Numbered from the stretch's first letter, positions 25,515 through 34,235 are shown. The stretch: 64,000 bases of DNA from JANYHH01 sp965249745 (GCA_965249745.1 OZ252252.1:1922001-1986000); one strand, 5' to 3'. Translations and numbers: made by a program. The notes: a model not told the origin generated them from the sequence alone.

Positions 25515-26437
25515 CCGAGGCTCGAGTCTTTGTTGAAGCGCAGGTTGAGGGCGGAGACTACCAGAATCGCCGCCGCCAGCACGAAGGCCTGGGCGCTGGC
25601 GTAACCCATGCGAAGCTGGGTGAACCCATTGCTGTAAATCTGGTACACGGCGGTCGTGGTCGCGTAACCGGGTCCGCCCTGGGTCATCACGTAGGCTTGA
25701 TCGAAAAGCTGGAACGCGCCGATCAAGGACATGAAGACCACGAAAAAGGTCGTGGTGCGAAGCGCGGGCACGGTGATGAAACGAAACTGCTGCCAGGAAT
25801 TTGCGCCGTCTAGCGCGGCCGCTTCGTACAGGTACCCTGGCACGCCGCTCAGCCCCGCCAGATAAATGATGATGTTGCTGCCGATGCCCTGCCAGAGCGT
25901 CACGATCACGATGGCGTACATCGCGGTGTCGGAACTCGCCAGCCAGTTCGGTCCCTGAATCCCGAACAGGCCGAGCGCCTGATTGACGACACCGTAATTC
26001 TTCTGGAACATCCAGCTCCAGACCGTGGCCGCCGCAATGCTCGAGGTCACGGCGGGTAGATAGAACAGGGTGCGAAACAGCGTCATGCCGGGCATCGGGC
26101 GGTTCAACCCCAGCGCCAAGCTCAGCGACAGCGCGATCATCGAGGGGACGTAGAGCAGCGCGTAATACGCGACGTTCCGCACGCCGCGCCAGAAGAGTTC
26201 ATCGGTCAACAAGCGATTGTAATTCGCGCCGCCGACCCATTTGATCGGGCTGAGAATGTCGTAACTCGTGAAGCTCAGCAGGAACGCGGCGATCACCGGT
26301 AGCACGGTAAAGATCAGGAACAGCGTCATCGCGGGCGTGATGAAGACGTACGCCATGCGCGACTCGTGGCGCAGCAACCTGGAGGTTCTGGGTCTGGGCG
26401 GGGCGGCGATTGGGGCGGCCGGTGAGTTCTGAAGCAC
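25511..26437 (-). CDS. Carbohydrate ABC transporter permease, UgpA/MalF type (mannan operon)
   Basis: A permease of about 308 residues. A Pro-rich N-terminus precedes the first helix (MAYVFITPAMTLFLIFTVLP). The EAA loop is EAAALDGANSWQQFRFITVP. I prefer the GTG at 26435-26437 because GAGG stands 5 bases upstream; the frame is also open to a TTG at 26509 with no ribosome site. It partners the permease at 24.4-25.3 kb. It lies downstream of the regulator gene in the mannan operon. Confidence 0.88.
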   Translation of the reverse strand: MLQNSPAAPIAAPPRPRTSRLLRHESRMAYVFITPAMTLFLIFTVLPVIAAFLLSFTSYDILSPIKWVGGANYNRLLTDELFWRGVRNVAYYALLYVPSMIALSLSLALGLNRPMPGMTLFRTLFYLPAVTSSIAAATVWSWMFQKNYGVVNQALGLFGIQGPNWLASSDTAMYAIVIVTLWQGIGSNIIIYLAGLSGVPGYLYEAAALDGANSWQQFRFITVPALRTTTFFVVFMSLIGAFQLFDQAYVMTQGGPGYATTTAVYQIYSNGFTQLRMGYASAQAFVLAAAILVVSALNLRFNKDSSLG

Positions 26438-26557
26438 GGGAACCTCGTTGAGACCTGTCAGCAATGATTCGAGGGATTGGGACTCAAAGGGTAGGTTCAC
26501 TTTGAGCAACGACGATGAGAAACGAAAATTGGCAGGTATTGTTTGAACGGCAGAGTT

Positions 26558-27724
26558 TTAGGTCTCGATTTTTCCGGTGGAGCGACCCTCCACGAGGCGG
26601 AACTGCACGTGGGTGCGGGTCGGCGCGGCCACGCCGCGCAGTTGTTCCAGGATGCGCTGGACCGCCAATTGCCCGATCTCGAGTTCGTCCTGCCGCACGT
26701 GGGTGAAGCGCGGTTTTTCCAGCGGAGCCTGCGGCGAGTCGAAGCAGACGACCGACACGTCCTCCGGGACGCGTTTTCCTAACCGTTCCAGCAGCGTCGT
26801 GAACTCGAGCGCGAGGTTGTACTCGACGCACAGGAAGGCGGTGGCCCGAGCACTTTTCACGAAGCGTTCCAGCAGGTTCTGATCGGCGGCAATGTTTTTC
26901 GGGTGAAACTGCGTCGGTAGCGTTGCCAGCAGGGAGGATAATAAGTGCTCAGCGCGGCGCGGCAGACTGTGACGGTTCAGAGCCGCCTCGAAGCCCTCGA
27001 GCCGCTCCTCCAAGGCGCTGGTGTTGGCGACCGGCGGCGATAAAAAGGCGATCTCGGTGTGACCCAACCCAATCAGGTGCTCGGTCAGTGCGGCGGCGGC
27101 GGCGCGGTTGTCGGTGACAATCGCGTGGGCCGGGATGCCCTTCAGGTAGCGGTCCACGAGCGCCACCGGAAAGCCGTCCAGAACGGTCTTCAGCAGCACC
27201 GGGTTGTAATGCTCGCCGTGAACCGGAAAAACGATCAGCCCGTCCACGCCGCGCCCGACGAGCGCGGCGATGGCGGCTTCTTCCAAATCCCTGGTACCAT
27301 AAGTGCGCTTCAGAATCAGGTGCAGTCCCGCCTGACCGCAGGCTTCCTCAATCGCGTAAACCATCTGTAAGCCGTAGGTGTCGCTGAAATCGGGCAGCAC
27401 CAGTCCGACCAGCCCGGAGCGAATCCCTCGAGCTATATCCGGTCGAAGAGGGGGGTCCGGCGTCAAACCCAGGTTCGCCCCCAGCCGCTCGAGGTCGGGC
27501 AGGTCCTTGGCGACGAAGGTTCCACGACCCTGGGCGCGCTCGACGACGCTCGCCTGGGCCAGCACTTCCAGGGCGCGCCGCGAGGTGATGCGGCTGACCT
27601 CGAAGCTGGCGGCGAGGGCGTTCTCTGAGGGCACGCGATCACCGGGCCGCAAGCGCCCAGCGCGCAGGTCCTCCAGCACGCTGGCGACGATGCGCTCATA
27701 CAGGTGATTCGTCACACTCAGCAC
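26558..27724 (-). CDS. GntR-type winged-helix regulator with LacI-like sensor domain (AraR-like)
   Basis: A 388-residue regulator. Residues 1-75 are a GntR winged helix (LRAGRLRPGDRVPSENALAA, SRRALEVLAQASVVERAQGR, GTFVAKD). Residues about 105-385 are a periplasmic-binding-protein-like sensor of the LacI/GalR type (GLVGLVLPDFSDTYG, HLIGLGHTEIAFLSPP, VPEDVSVVCFDS). This domain order is that of AraR. Encoded inside the mannan operon, it probably represses it until a manno-oligosaccharide binds. The dyad TGTCA-N3-TGACA at 31946-31958 is a candidate operator. The start is the GTG at 27724 with GAGG 6 bases upstream. Confidence 0.88.
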   Translation of the reverse strand: MLSVTNHLYERIVASVLEDLRAGRLRPGDRVPSENALAASFEVSRITSRRALEVLAQASVVERAQGRGTFVAKDLPDLERLGANLGLTPDPPLRPDIARGIRSGLVGLVLPDFSDTYGLQMVYAIEEACGQAGLHLILKRTYGTRDLEEAAIAALVGRGVDGLIVFPVHGEHYNPVLLKTVLDGFPVALVDRYLKGIPAHAIVTDNRAAAAALTEHLIGLGHTEIAFLSPPVANTSALEERLEGFEAALNRHSLPRRAEHLLSSLLATLPTQFHPKNIAADQNLLERFVKSARATAFLCVEYNLALEFTTLLERLGKRVPEDVSVVCFDSPQAPLEKPRFTHVRQDELEIGQLAVQRILEQLRGVAAPTRTHVQFRLVEGRSTGKIET

Positions 27725-27737
27725 ACGATACCTCGAC

Positions 27738-28874
27738 TCAAGGCTGCTCCGCCCGCGTCTCCTGTTTCTCAGGCTGCCTTTCCAGCCACGCCATCGCCTC
27801 GAGCAGCATCACGCCGGACAGCGCGGTGCTGAGATCGAGCGGGAACTCTGGCGGGCGCGTCCAGCTCAAACCGGACAAGCCAAGCCGGGGATCGCGGTTC
27901 GTCCAAGCGAGTCGGGCGTTCTCTCGCAGCCACGCGAGACTCCCCGCATCCCCGGTTTCCCGCACGAGCTGCGCCAGATAGCGCACGAGGATGCCCTTGA
28001 ACAGTCCGGCGTCGCCGCCGCCCTCGTCCGGCATGGCCTGCGTCACCGAGTCGCTCAAATGCGCCCTGGCTGCGCGGGCAGTCTTCAGGGCGCGGTCCAG
28101 AAAGTGTTGCTCGCCGGTAATCGCCTGCAACTCGAGCGCCGCGCCGACGGTCACGCCCTGGCAGTAGGTGAACGCCCAATCGCGGTCAATCGCACCGTCG
28201 CCGTCCCGGTTCATACCGTCCCAGACGAAACCGGTTTCCGGGTCTATCAGGTGCGTCTCGAGCCAGGAAAAAATGCGCCGTGCCCAATCCAGATCCGCCG
28301 GGTCGTGAAAGCGCCGATACAGACGCGCCGCCAGAATCGCGGCGGGCGCGTTGGCGGGCGTGTTCTTATAATCCAGTTGCGGTTTGCGCCAGGCAATGCC
28401 ACCGCCGCAGGTTTCGTTCCAGCCGGTCTTGATGTCCGCCCACAGGGTCAGCGCCGCCGTCTTGAAGGCCTCGAGCGGCTGGGTCTTGATCGGCTGGGTC
28501 TCGATTGGCACGATTGGCAACGTCTCGATCAGCAGGGCGTCGTAGGCCCGCAGACACGCCAGCGCCAACCATTCCATATCGTCGTAATACTCGTTGGTCA
28601 GCCCGCCGTTGCGAGCTGTCAAACCCGACAGTAACCCCGCCGCCCGCTCGAGGTGCTGCACGCTGCCGTCGCGCTCCCAGGCGTCCACCAGGGCATCCAG
28701 GGCGTGCGCCTGCCACCAGTAGTGGAAGGGATCGCCCGGCAGGTCGTAACTGGCGGGTTGCAACGGCGTGCGAACCTCGAACAAATTGCTTTCCGGATTC
28801 CAATACGCGTTCATCAACGCCTCGAGACCGTGCGCGGCCCGACTCGCCCAGACGCCTGCAACAGTCTGCGTCAC
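27738..28874 (-). CDS. GH76 family alpha-1,6-mannanase-like hydrolase, no signal peptide
   Basis: A 378-residue alpha/alpha-barrel hydrolase of family GH76 (endo-alpha-1,6-mannanase). The catalytic Asp pair is in NEYYDDMEWLALACLRAYD. Further family blocks are NETCGGGIAWRKPQLDYKNT and AIDRDWAFTYCQGVTVGAAL. There is no signal peptide, so it should work inside the cell on imported oligosaccharides, unlike its neighbour. The start ATG overlaps the stop of the secreted GH76 gene (ATGA, 28871-28874). The C-terminus (about 20 residues) is Gln/Glu-rich and unstructured. Confidence 0.9.
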   Translation of the reverse strand: MTQTVAGVWASRAAHGLEALMNAYWNPESNLFEVRTPLQPASYDLPGDPFHYWWQAHALDALVDAWERDGSVQHLERAAGLLSGLTARNGGLTNEYYDDMEWLALACLRAYDALLIETLPIVPIETQPIKTQPLEAFKTAALTLWADIKTGWNETCGGGIAWRKPQLDYKNTPANAPAAILAARLYRRFHDPADLDWARRIFSWLETHLIDPETGFVWDGMNRDGDGAIDRDWAFTYCQGVTVGAALELQAITGEQHFLDRALKTARAARAHLSDSVTQAMPDEGGGDAGLFKGILVRYLAQLVRETGDAGSLAWLRENARLAWTNRDPRLGLSGLSWTRPPEFPLDLSTALSGVMLLEAMAWLERQPEKQETRAEQP

Positions 28875-30397
28875 GGCAAGCCCACAATCTGTAAACGGTC
28901 CAGGTTCAGGTACGCCCGGCTGCCCGTGTCGCGCTCAAATTTCAGCGTGACCGCGCTCGAGCCTGCGGGCAGGTCCAGCGCCGTCTCTGCCTCTGCCCAA
29001 GTCTGCCAGTTCGGGGTCGCCGGGAACTCGAGGTTGCCGGAGACCGCTTCGCCCAGTCTGATCTGCCGTGTCGCCGCGCCGCCGCCCGCGCCGTACCGAA
29101 AGCGCAGCGTGTAGCGCCTAGACTCTGGAACGTTGACGCGAAAGCTCACGAGTTGCCCGTCCCGAAAGAAATTGTTGACGTAGCCGCGCCCGCTAAACCC
29201 AGGCGCGCTCACGCTCGAGTTGACACCCTCGCGGAGGCTGTTCTCCGCCTCGTAACGCCCATCGCCCGCGACTAACCTCGCCTCGAGCGGCTCTGGGGCA
29301 AGTTGCAACGCGGCGACCGCCGAGGCGGCCGTCAGGCTCTCAATCACACCTTTCTCCTGCGTGGATGACCAGTCAGACCCGACCAGTCCGTCCGCCGCCC
29401 GCTTTGAGTTCCAGATCTGCGTGGCGTTATCGCGGAGCGCGGTTTCAAACCGCGTTTTATCGCCCGCCTCGAGTCCGGGGGTGTTCGCCAGCGCGCGCAG
29501 CGCACGCAGCATGACGCCCTTGAAGCCGCCACCGTCGCCGGTGCCCTCGTCCAGCAAAATCTGGGCGTTCGTCAGGTTCGCCAACGCCCAATCCGCGCTC
29601 CTCACCGCTCGAGCCAGTAGCCGTGTCTTTTCTGCCTCGTCGATCACAACCTCGCGCAGCGCCAAGCTAGAGAGGACGAAATTCCCGAAGTTGTACGTGA
29701 AATCCCAGCGGCGCAGCTCGGAACCATCCCAGTTGTCGTAGACCTTGGCGTCGCCGTCGGTCAGCCGCTTGTCTAGAAAATCCCAGAGCTGCCGCGCCCG
29801 ATCCAAAAAGCTAGAGTCATTGGTTATCTGATACAGCCGCACGGCCGTCACGACGAGCGGCCCGTTGGTGGCGACGTTCTTCTGCGTTTGCACACTTCGT
29901 CGCCACGAGACGCCGCCGCCAGATGATGGCGTCCAGTAGGTCCAGATATCCTCGAACAACGTCTTGGCGCGCTCCAGATAACGCGGGTTCTGGGTCAATT
30001 TGTACGCTCGAGTCGCTGCTCCCGCCCACCAGCCCAGGTCATCGTTGAAATCGTTCTGCCAGGTCGGGTAGACTCTCACGAAGCCGTCGTAGACGCTATC
30101 AATCAGCTTGCGCCCGTCTGGGGTCGGGTCGCGCTCGTAGGCGTCCAGCGTCAGATCCCAGAGTTGCGCCTCCCACCAGAAATCGCTGTACTTGCCGCCC
30201 TCGGGGCCCGCGCCTTGCGGTCGGGCGAACGGTGCGTCGCGGTTCCAGGCCAGGAAGTACCCCTTGTCCGCGTCCCAGTACGCCTTCAGAAAATCCTGAA
30301 ACGCGACCCTCGGGTTGGGCTTCGAGGGCGCGACACTCGAGGCGAACGCCGCCAGCCCAGACAGCCCCAGCAGCGTCAAGAAGAATTTGTGGATCAC
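28871..30397 (-). CDS. Secreted GH76 alpha-1,6-mannanase with C-terminal carbohydrate-binding module
   Basis: A 508-residue exported enzyme. The signal peptide (MIHKFFLTLLGLSGLAAFAS) is followed by a GH76 barrel to about residue 370, with the catalytic Asp pair in NDFNDDLGWWAGAATRAY and the block PSSGGGVSWRRSVQTQKNVA. Residues about 385-508 form a beta-sandwich resembling CBM6/CBM35 (DGRYEAENS, YTLRFRYGAGGG, LNLDRLQIVGLP). It would cut the alpha-1,6-linked backbone of yeast mannan or bacterial lipomannan outside the cell. It lies between the binding-protein gene and the intracellular GH76 gene. Confidence 0.9.
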   Translation of the reverse strand: MIHKFFLTLLGLSGLAAFASSVAPSKPNPRVAFQDFLKAYWDADKGYFLAWNRDAPFARPQGAGPEGGKYSDFWWEAQLWDLTLDAYERDPTPDGRKLIDSVYDGFVRVYPTWQNDFNDDLGWWAGAATRAYKLTQNPRYLERAKTLFEDIWTYWTPSSGGGVSWRRSVQTQKNVATNGPLVVTAVRLYQITNDSSFLDRARQLWDFLDKRLTDGDAKVYDNWDGSELRRWDFTYNFGNFVLSSLALREVVIDEAEKTRLLARAVRSADWALANLTNAQILLDEGTGDGGGFKGVMLRALRALANTPGLEAGDKTRFETALRDNATQIWNSKRAADGLVGSDWSSTQEKGVIESLTAASAVAALQLAPEPLEARLVAGDGRYEAENSLREGVNSSVSAPGFSGRGYVNNFFRDGQLVSFRVNVPESRRYTLRFRYGAGGGAATRQIRLGEAVSGNLEFPATPNWQTWAEAETALDLPAGSSAVTLKFERDTGSRAYLNLDRLQIVGLP

Positions 30398-30450
30398 GGT
30401 TCACCTCGAGCCTGAATTGGAACTTGCCCATCTCATCTCTCGAGCGCTCG

Positions 30451-30478
30451 GCGAGGGCAAGGTTCGGCTTGCCCTCGC
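30451..30478 (-). terminator. Perfect stem-loop after the mannan binding-protein gene
   Basis: GCGAGGGCAAG (30451-30461) pairs perfectly with CTTGCCCTCGC (30468-30478) across a 6-base loop. It lies between the binding-protein gene and the secreted GH76 gene, with no T-run. It probably stabilises the upstream mRNA or partly terminates transcription. Confidence 0.7.
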
Positions 30479-30510
30479 GTCCCGAGGAGGAGGGGAGGAG
30501 AGGGCTGGGT

Positions 30511-31779
30511 TTATTTGCCGCTGTTATCCGCCAGGATGCGGTCGCCGGTCTCCTGCGCCTTTTGCAACGCGGTCTTGGCGTCCTGCTTGCCCTCTAAAAA
30601 GAGCTGCACGTTCGGGATCAGCGCCTGCCCCTCCATCGGCGGGTAGCCGGGCACGGGCGGGCGGATCGTAGCGAATTTTAAGGTGTCGGTGATCGGCTTT
30701 AAGAAGGCATCCTTCTGGAAGTACGCGTCAGAAACGGCTTTCAGGTTGCCGGGGACGTTGTTGCTGGTCTTGCCCCAGGTGAGCGCGTTCTTCGGGTCGT
30801 TCAGCCACCACTTCAGGAATTCCCAGGCGGCGTCCTTGTTCTTGCTGGCCTGGGTGATCGCCAGTCCGAACCCGCCCATGCCCGCGCCTTTCGCGCCCGT
30901 CGGACCGGCGGGCGGCGGCACGATCCCGAAATCCAAATCCTTGCCGTACTTCTTGTAGCCGTTGATCGCCCACGGACCGCTGTAGAACATGGCGATCTTA
31001 CCGGTCACGAACGGGTCTTGGGCGTTGCCCTCGCCGCGCCCGAAGCCGGTCTCGTAGATCTTGTCCTTATTGAGAAGCGTGTTCCAGAAGTCCAGCACCG
31101 CCAATCCGGCCGGGCTGTTGAAGGCGGTCTTGGTGTTGTCGGCGCTCAGCATATTGCCGCCCGCCTGCTTCAGCCACATGCTGAACAGACCCACGTCGTC
31201 CAACGCGAAGCCGCTGACCAACAGCTTGCCGCTCGAGTCGCGTTTGGTGAGTTTCACGGCTGCGGCCCGCAGTTCCGCCCAGGTGCGGGGTGGTTGCACG
31301 CCCGCCGCCTGCAACAGCTTCTTGTTGTAAAAGAGCGCCCTGGCATCCACCGTGAGCGGCAAGCCGTACAGGTTACCTGCAACGCTCAGCTCACGTAGGG
31401 CTTCAGTGTAGAAGCCCTTGGTGTTGATTTTGTCTTTCGTCAGGTAGCCGTTGATCGGTGCGAGCACGTTTTTCGGCGCGTAGAGGGCCGTTTGAAAGCG
31501 GTCCCAGATCATCATGTCCGGCGCGTTCCCGGCGGTACTGGCGGTCAGGAACTTGGTCACGACATCCTGCTGCACAATGTATTTGACTTTGACCTGGCTC
31601 TGCGCGGCGTTGAAGCCGTTGACCATTGTCAGGACTTGCTGCTCGCCCTCGCCGGACCAGTCGCCCCAGAGGGTGATCTCGGTCGCACCCTGCGCTCTGG
31701 TTTGCATCAATCCGACAACCCCCACGGTGAGGGCGGCGGTCAGGGTCAGGACGGCTTTGGTGGTGCGCTGCAATCTCAT
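30511..31779 (-). CDS. Sugar ABC transporter substrate-binding protein (mannan operon)
   Basis: A 422-residue family 1 solute-binding protein with a signal peptide (MRLQRTTKAVLTLTAALTVG to TRAQG). The body shows EITLWGDWSGEGEQQVLTMV, GNAPDMMIWDRFQT, GLPLTVDARALFYNKKLL and GPWAINGYKKYGKDLDFGIV, as in oligosaccharide-binding proteins. The ATG at 31779 has a very strong GGAGGAA upstream. It is the first gene of the seven-gene mannan operon, behind a near-consensus promoter (31923-31951), with about 137 bases of 5' leader. The ligand is inferred from the GH76/GH125 neighbours. Confidence 0.9.
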   Translation of the reverse strand: MRLQRTTKAVLTLTAALTVGVVGLMQTRAQGATEITLWGDWSGEGEQQVLTMVNGFNAAQSQVKVKYIVQQDVVTKFLTASTAGNAPDMMIWDRFQTALYAPKNVLAPINGYLTKDKINTKGFYTEALRELSVAGNLYGLPLTVDARALFYNKKLLQAAGVQPPRTWAELRAAAVKLTKRDSSGKLLVSGFALDDVGLFSMWLKQAGGNMLSADNTKTAFNSPAGLAVLDFWNTLLNKDKIYETGFGRGEGNAQDPFVTGKIAMFYSGPWAINGYKKYGKDLDFGIVPPPAGPTGAKGAGMGGFGLAITQASKNKDAAWEFLKWWLNDPKNALTWGKTSNNVPGNLKAVSDAYFQKDAFLKPITDTLKFATIRPPVPGYPPMEGQALIPNVQLFLEGKQDAKTALQKAQETGDRILADNSGK

Positions 31780-31922
31780 GGGTTCCTCCTCGAGGGTGAT
31801 GAACGGATCTGGGCGGGCGCGATCAACTCTTTGGCACGAACCTCCTCGGGGTGCGCCGCGTATCAGACACATTCGAGACGCTCGAGGGCGAGCTGTCCGC
31901 GGCTGGGTTTTTGATTGGCTCG

Positions 31923-31958
31923 AGTGTAAGAGGGCAAGTCCTATATGTCAATATGACA
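31923..31958 (-). promoter_or_regulatory. Mannan operon promoter overlapped by a dyad operator
   Basis: Minus strand: -35 TTGACA (31946-31951), a 17-bp spacer and -10 TACACT (31923-31928). The dyad TGTCATATTGACA (31946-31958; 5-bp arms, 3-bp centre) covers the -35 box. That is the expected position for a repressor such as the GntR/LacI-type protein of this operon. Confidence 0.7.
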
Positions 31959-32023
31959 AGTAAAATAAAAGCAATACAAGTCAACTGCCCTGCCAGCGGC
32001 TATGATCTCTCGAGAGTCCATCT

Positions 32024-32851
32024 ATGACACAACGCTTTTCAATCGGGATGTTCAGTAAACTCACAGGTCTGACACCCAGGGCCCTGCGCCTATACGAACA
32101 CGAGGGTTTGCTGCGACCCGCAGTCGTCAACCCCGAAACGGGCTACCGCTACTACGCTCAGGACCAAGCCTGGATTGCCGAGCGAATCCGCTTGCTCAGA
32201 AGCACCGACATGTCACTCGAGGATATTCGTACCCTGCTGTCAACGCGCGATTCCAAGAAAAGGCAAAGGCTTTTCAGTGAGCATCAAAAACGCATCGAAA
32301 AACTGCTGAGCACGTATCAAGAAGCCTTGCGAACCTTGGAAAACCTGAGTGCTCGAGACATTCACGCTTATCCCATCATCATCAAAAGCGTAGCTGCTCA
32401 ACCGATTGTGTACATCCGAGAGCGAACATCTTTGTTGCAAATCGAAATCATGCGAGCCAGGTCGTTTGGCGAATTGTACGGTTTTTTGAAACAAGAACGT
32501 ATGGTTGCTACGGGCGTTGGCTTTAGCACCAATGCCAAAGCAGGAAACTTTGAACCCCACGAAGATATCAATTTAAACAATGACTGGCTGATTGACACCT
32601 GCGTTCCCGTTGCCGAGGTGATCGAAAATGCTTGCGTCCAATCTCGAGTCTTCTCGGCAGGACGCGTCGCCTCCGTGATGCACATTGGACCGTACCAGCC
32701 CTTGTTTCAGGTGTATCAACGAATGGCGGGTTGGATTAGCGAACAAGGTTTGAGTCACACTGGGCAAACTCGAGAAATCTACCATCTGGGATTGGCACAA
32801 ACCAGTCAACCCAATGACTTGAAAACAGAAATTCAGTTTTACCTCGAGTGA
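32024..32851 (+). CDS. MerR-family regulator with GyrI-like effector-binding domain
   Basis: A 275-residue regulator. The MerR winged helix is at residues 5-75 (FSIGMFSKLTGLTPRALRLY, PETGYRYYAQDQAW, STDMSLEDIRTLL), followed by a dimerisation coiled coil (about 75-110). A GyrI/BmrR-like ligand domain follows (about 115-275; VPVAEVIENA, VASVMHIGPYQPLFQVYQRM). Such proteins sense drugs or small hydrophobic molecules and untwist promoters with overlong spacers. A promoter of exactly that kind stands 24 bases after this gene. A -10 TATGAT is at 32001. GC is about 50%, lower than the flanks. Confidence 0.9.
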   Translation: MTQRFSIGMFSKLTGLTPRALRLYEHEGLLRPAVVNPETGYRYYAQDQAWIAERIRLLRSTDMSLEDIRTLLSTRDSKKRQRLFSEHQKRIEKLLSTYQEALRTLENLSARDIHAYPIIIKSVAAQPIVYIRERTSLLQIEIMRARSFGELYGFLKQERMVATGVGFSTNAKAGNFEPHEDINLNNDWLIDTCVPVAEVIENACVQSRVFSAGRVASVMHIGPYQPLFQVYQRMAGWISEQGLSHTGQTREIYHLGLAQTSQPNDLKTEIQFYLE

Positions 32852-32874
32852 TTGATCTGGCTCGGAAGAGGCGT

Positions 32875-32905
32875 TTGACTTTGACGCGGGTCAAGGTTTT
32901 AGCCT
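32875..32905 (+). promoter_or_regulatory. MerR-type promoter with 19-bp spacer
   Basis: -35 TTGACT (32875-32880), a 19-bp spacer and -10 TAGCCT (32900-32905). The spacer carries the dyad CTTTGAC-N4-GTCAAGG. Long spacers with a central dyad are the hallmark of MerR-activated promoters. The site lies between the MerR gene and the RibD-like gene at 32956. Confidence 0.75.
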
Positions 32906-32955
32906 CTGGCTTAGAAAGAACATGACGTTACGCTTTCTACATCAGGAGGATAGCC

Positions 32956-33501
32956 GTGAGAAAAATTATTGTGCAAACACAAGTATCGCTTGACGGTGTG
33001 CAAGAGAACCCGCACCTATTCGTCTTCGATTTCCACAACGAAGAAATCATGAATTATTCCAAAGAACAACTCTTGCAGAGTGACGCGCTTCTCATGGGGC
33101 GCGTGACCTACCAGGGATTTGCCGAAATCTGGTCCACCCGAACAGGCGATGACTTCTCAGACCGCATGAACAGCCTGCCCAAATATGTTGCCTCGAGGAC
33201 GCTGCAAGAACCGTTGACGTGGAATGCAAGTTTGCTCGAGGGGGATGTCGCAAGGGCAGTTGCCAAACTAAAAGAGCAACCGGGTCAAAATATCTTGCAA
33301 TACGGCATTGGCGAACTGACGCACACGCTGATCCAACAAGGTCTGGTTGACGAACTTCGTTTCCTGGTCTTTCCCGTAGCGGTAGGAAACGGGCAGCGTA
33401 TTTTTGAAACCTTCGACAAGACCGCGTTAAAACTTTTGGAGACGAAGACATTCAAAACAGGTGTTCTTGCACTTCACTACCAGCCTGTCAAAAACAAATG
33501 A
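32956..33501 (+). CDS. RibD C-terminal/dihydrofolate reductase-fold protein (first copy)
   Basis: A 181-residue protein of the RibD_C (YwjB/YyaP-like) family, a DHFR fold that probably reduces an unknown substrate with NADPH. Family marks are KIIVQTQVSLDGVQ, DALLMGRVTYQGFAEIW, KYVASRTLQEPLTWNASLL, ILQYGIGELTHTLIQQGLVD and FPVAVGNGQRIFE. The GTG start follows AGGAGGATAGCC. It is expected to be switched on by the MerR protein upstream through the 19-bp-spacer promoter. Its stop overlaps the ATG of a ruined hydrolase gene (ATGA). Confidence 0.85.
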   Translation: MRKIIVQTQVSLDGVQENPHLFVFDFHNEEIMNYSKEQLLQSDALLMGRVTYQGFAEIWSTRTGDDFSDRMNSLPKYVASRTLQEPLTWNASLLEGDVARAVAKLKEQPGQNILQYGIGELTHTLIQQGLVDELRFLVFPVAVGNGQRIFETFDKTALKLLETKTFKTGVLALHYQPVKNK

Positions 33502-33608
33502 ACAGCAAAGGATAGGCCAACATTGGCGGACTCGAGCTTTACTACGAGATTCACGGCTCGGGCGAGCCGCTGATTTTATTGCACGGTGGGCTGGGTGATT
33601 TTGTTCTG
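33498..33608 (+). pseudogene. Remnant of an alpha/beta-hydrolase gene
   Basis: The ATG overlaps the upstream stop (ATGA). The frame then reads MNSKG, a TAG stop (33513-33515), ANIGGLELYYEIHGSGEP and LILLHGGLGDF. The last stretch is the classic N-terminal strand and HGG oxyanion motif of alpha/beta hydrolases. After about 40 codons the similarity ends and the next gene begins. It is a nonsense mutation plus loss of about 85% of the gene. Confidence 0.75.
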
Positions 33609-33654
33609 GGAATATCACATAAGGTAATGCAACAATTATGTCGGAGGCAAAACC

Positions 33655-34212
33655 ATGCGAAGAATTGTCGTTTTGGAACGAATCACACTTGATGGCGTTT
33701 TTGATGCCGCATCAATGGGACAATGGGATTTTCCACACGACAGCGAGGCAAGAATGGCAGTCATCGCTGGAGGAATCCACGACAGCGACACTTACTTACT
33801 TGGTCGCACCACCTATCAGATGCTCGCACCGGGCTGGTCGGCGCTCAAAAACAACGAGTACGGCGTAGCCGACAAGCTCAATAGCATGAAGAAATACGTC
33901 GTTTCCTCGAGCCTCGAAAAAGCCGAGTGGAACAATTCGACGATCATCAAAACCAATGCGTTCGAGGAGATCGCCAAGCTCAAGCAGCAAACTGGGCAGA
34001 GCATCCTGGTACATGGCAGCGCCAAGCTACTCGAGGGTTTGCTGGCGGCGGACCTCGTGGATGAACTGCAACTGTTGGTTCATCCGACCATTCTGGGCAG
34101 CGGCTCAAGGTTGTTCAAAGATGGGGTACAAACCGCAAAGCTCGAGCCTATCGAAGCAAAGGTGCTCGATCTAGGCGTGGTGCTGATGAGATACCAGCCG
34201 AAGCAAGGTTGA
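33655..34212 (+). CDS. RibD C-terminal/dihydrofolate reductase-fold protein (second copy)
   Basis: A 185-residue member of the same family as the gene at 32956. It carries RRIVVLERITLDGVFDAASM, DSDTYLLGRTTYQMLAPGW, KYVVSSSLEKAEWNNSTII, ILVHGSAKLLEGLLAADLVD and HPTILGSGSRLF. GGAGG lies 8 bases before the ATG. It sits directly after the hydrolase remnant and just before a VOC protein, probably in one transcript. The substrate is unknown; the name does not imply a folate or riboflavin role. Confidence 0.85.
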   Translation: MRRIVVLERITLDGVFDAASMGQWDFPHDSEARMAVIAGGIHDSDTYLLGRTTYQMLAPGWSALKNNEYGVADKLNSMKKYVVSSSLEKAEWNNSTIIKTNAFEEIAKLKQQTGQSILVHGSAKLLEGLLAADLVDELQLLVHPTILGSGSRLFKDGVQTAKLEPIEAKVLDLGVVLMRYQPKQG

Positions 34213-34235
34213 CCGGATTTGAGAAGGAGGCGTTT

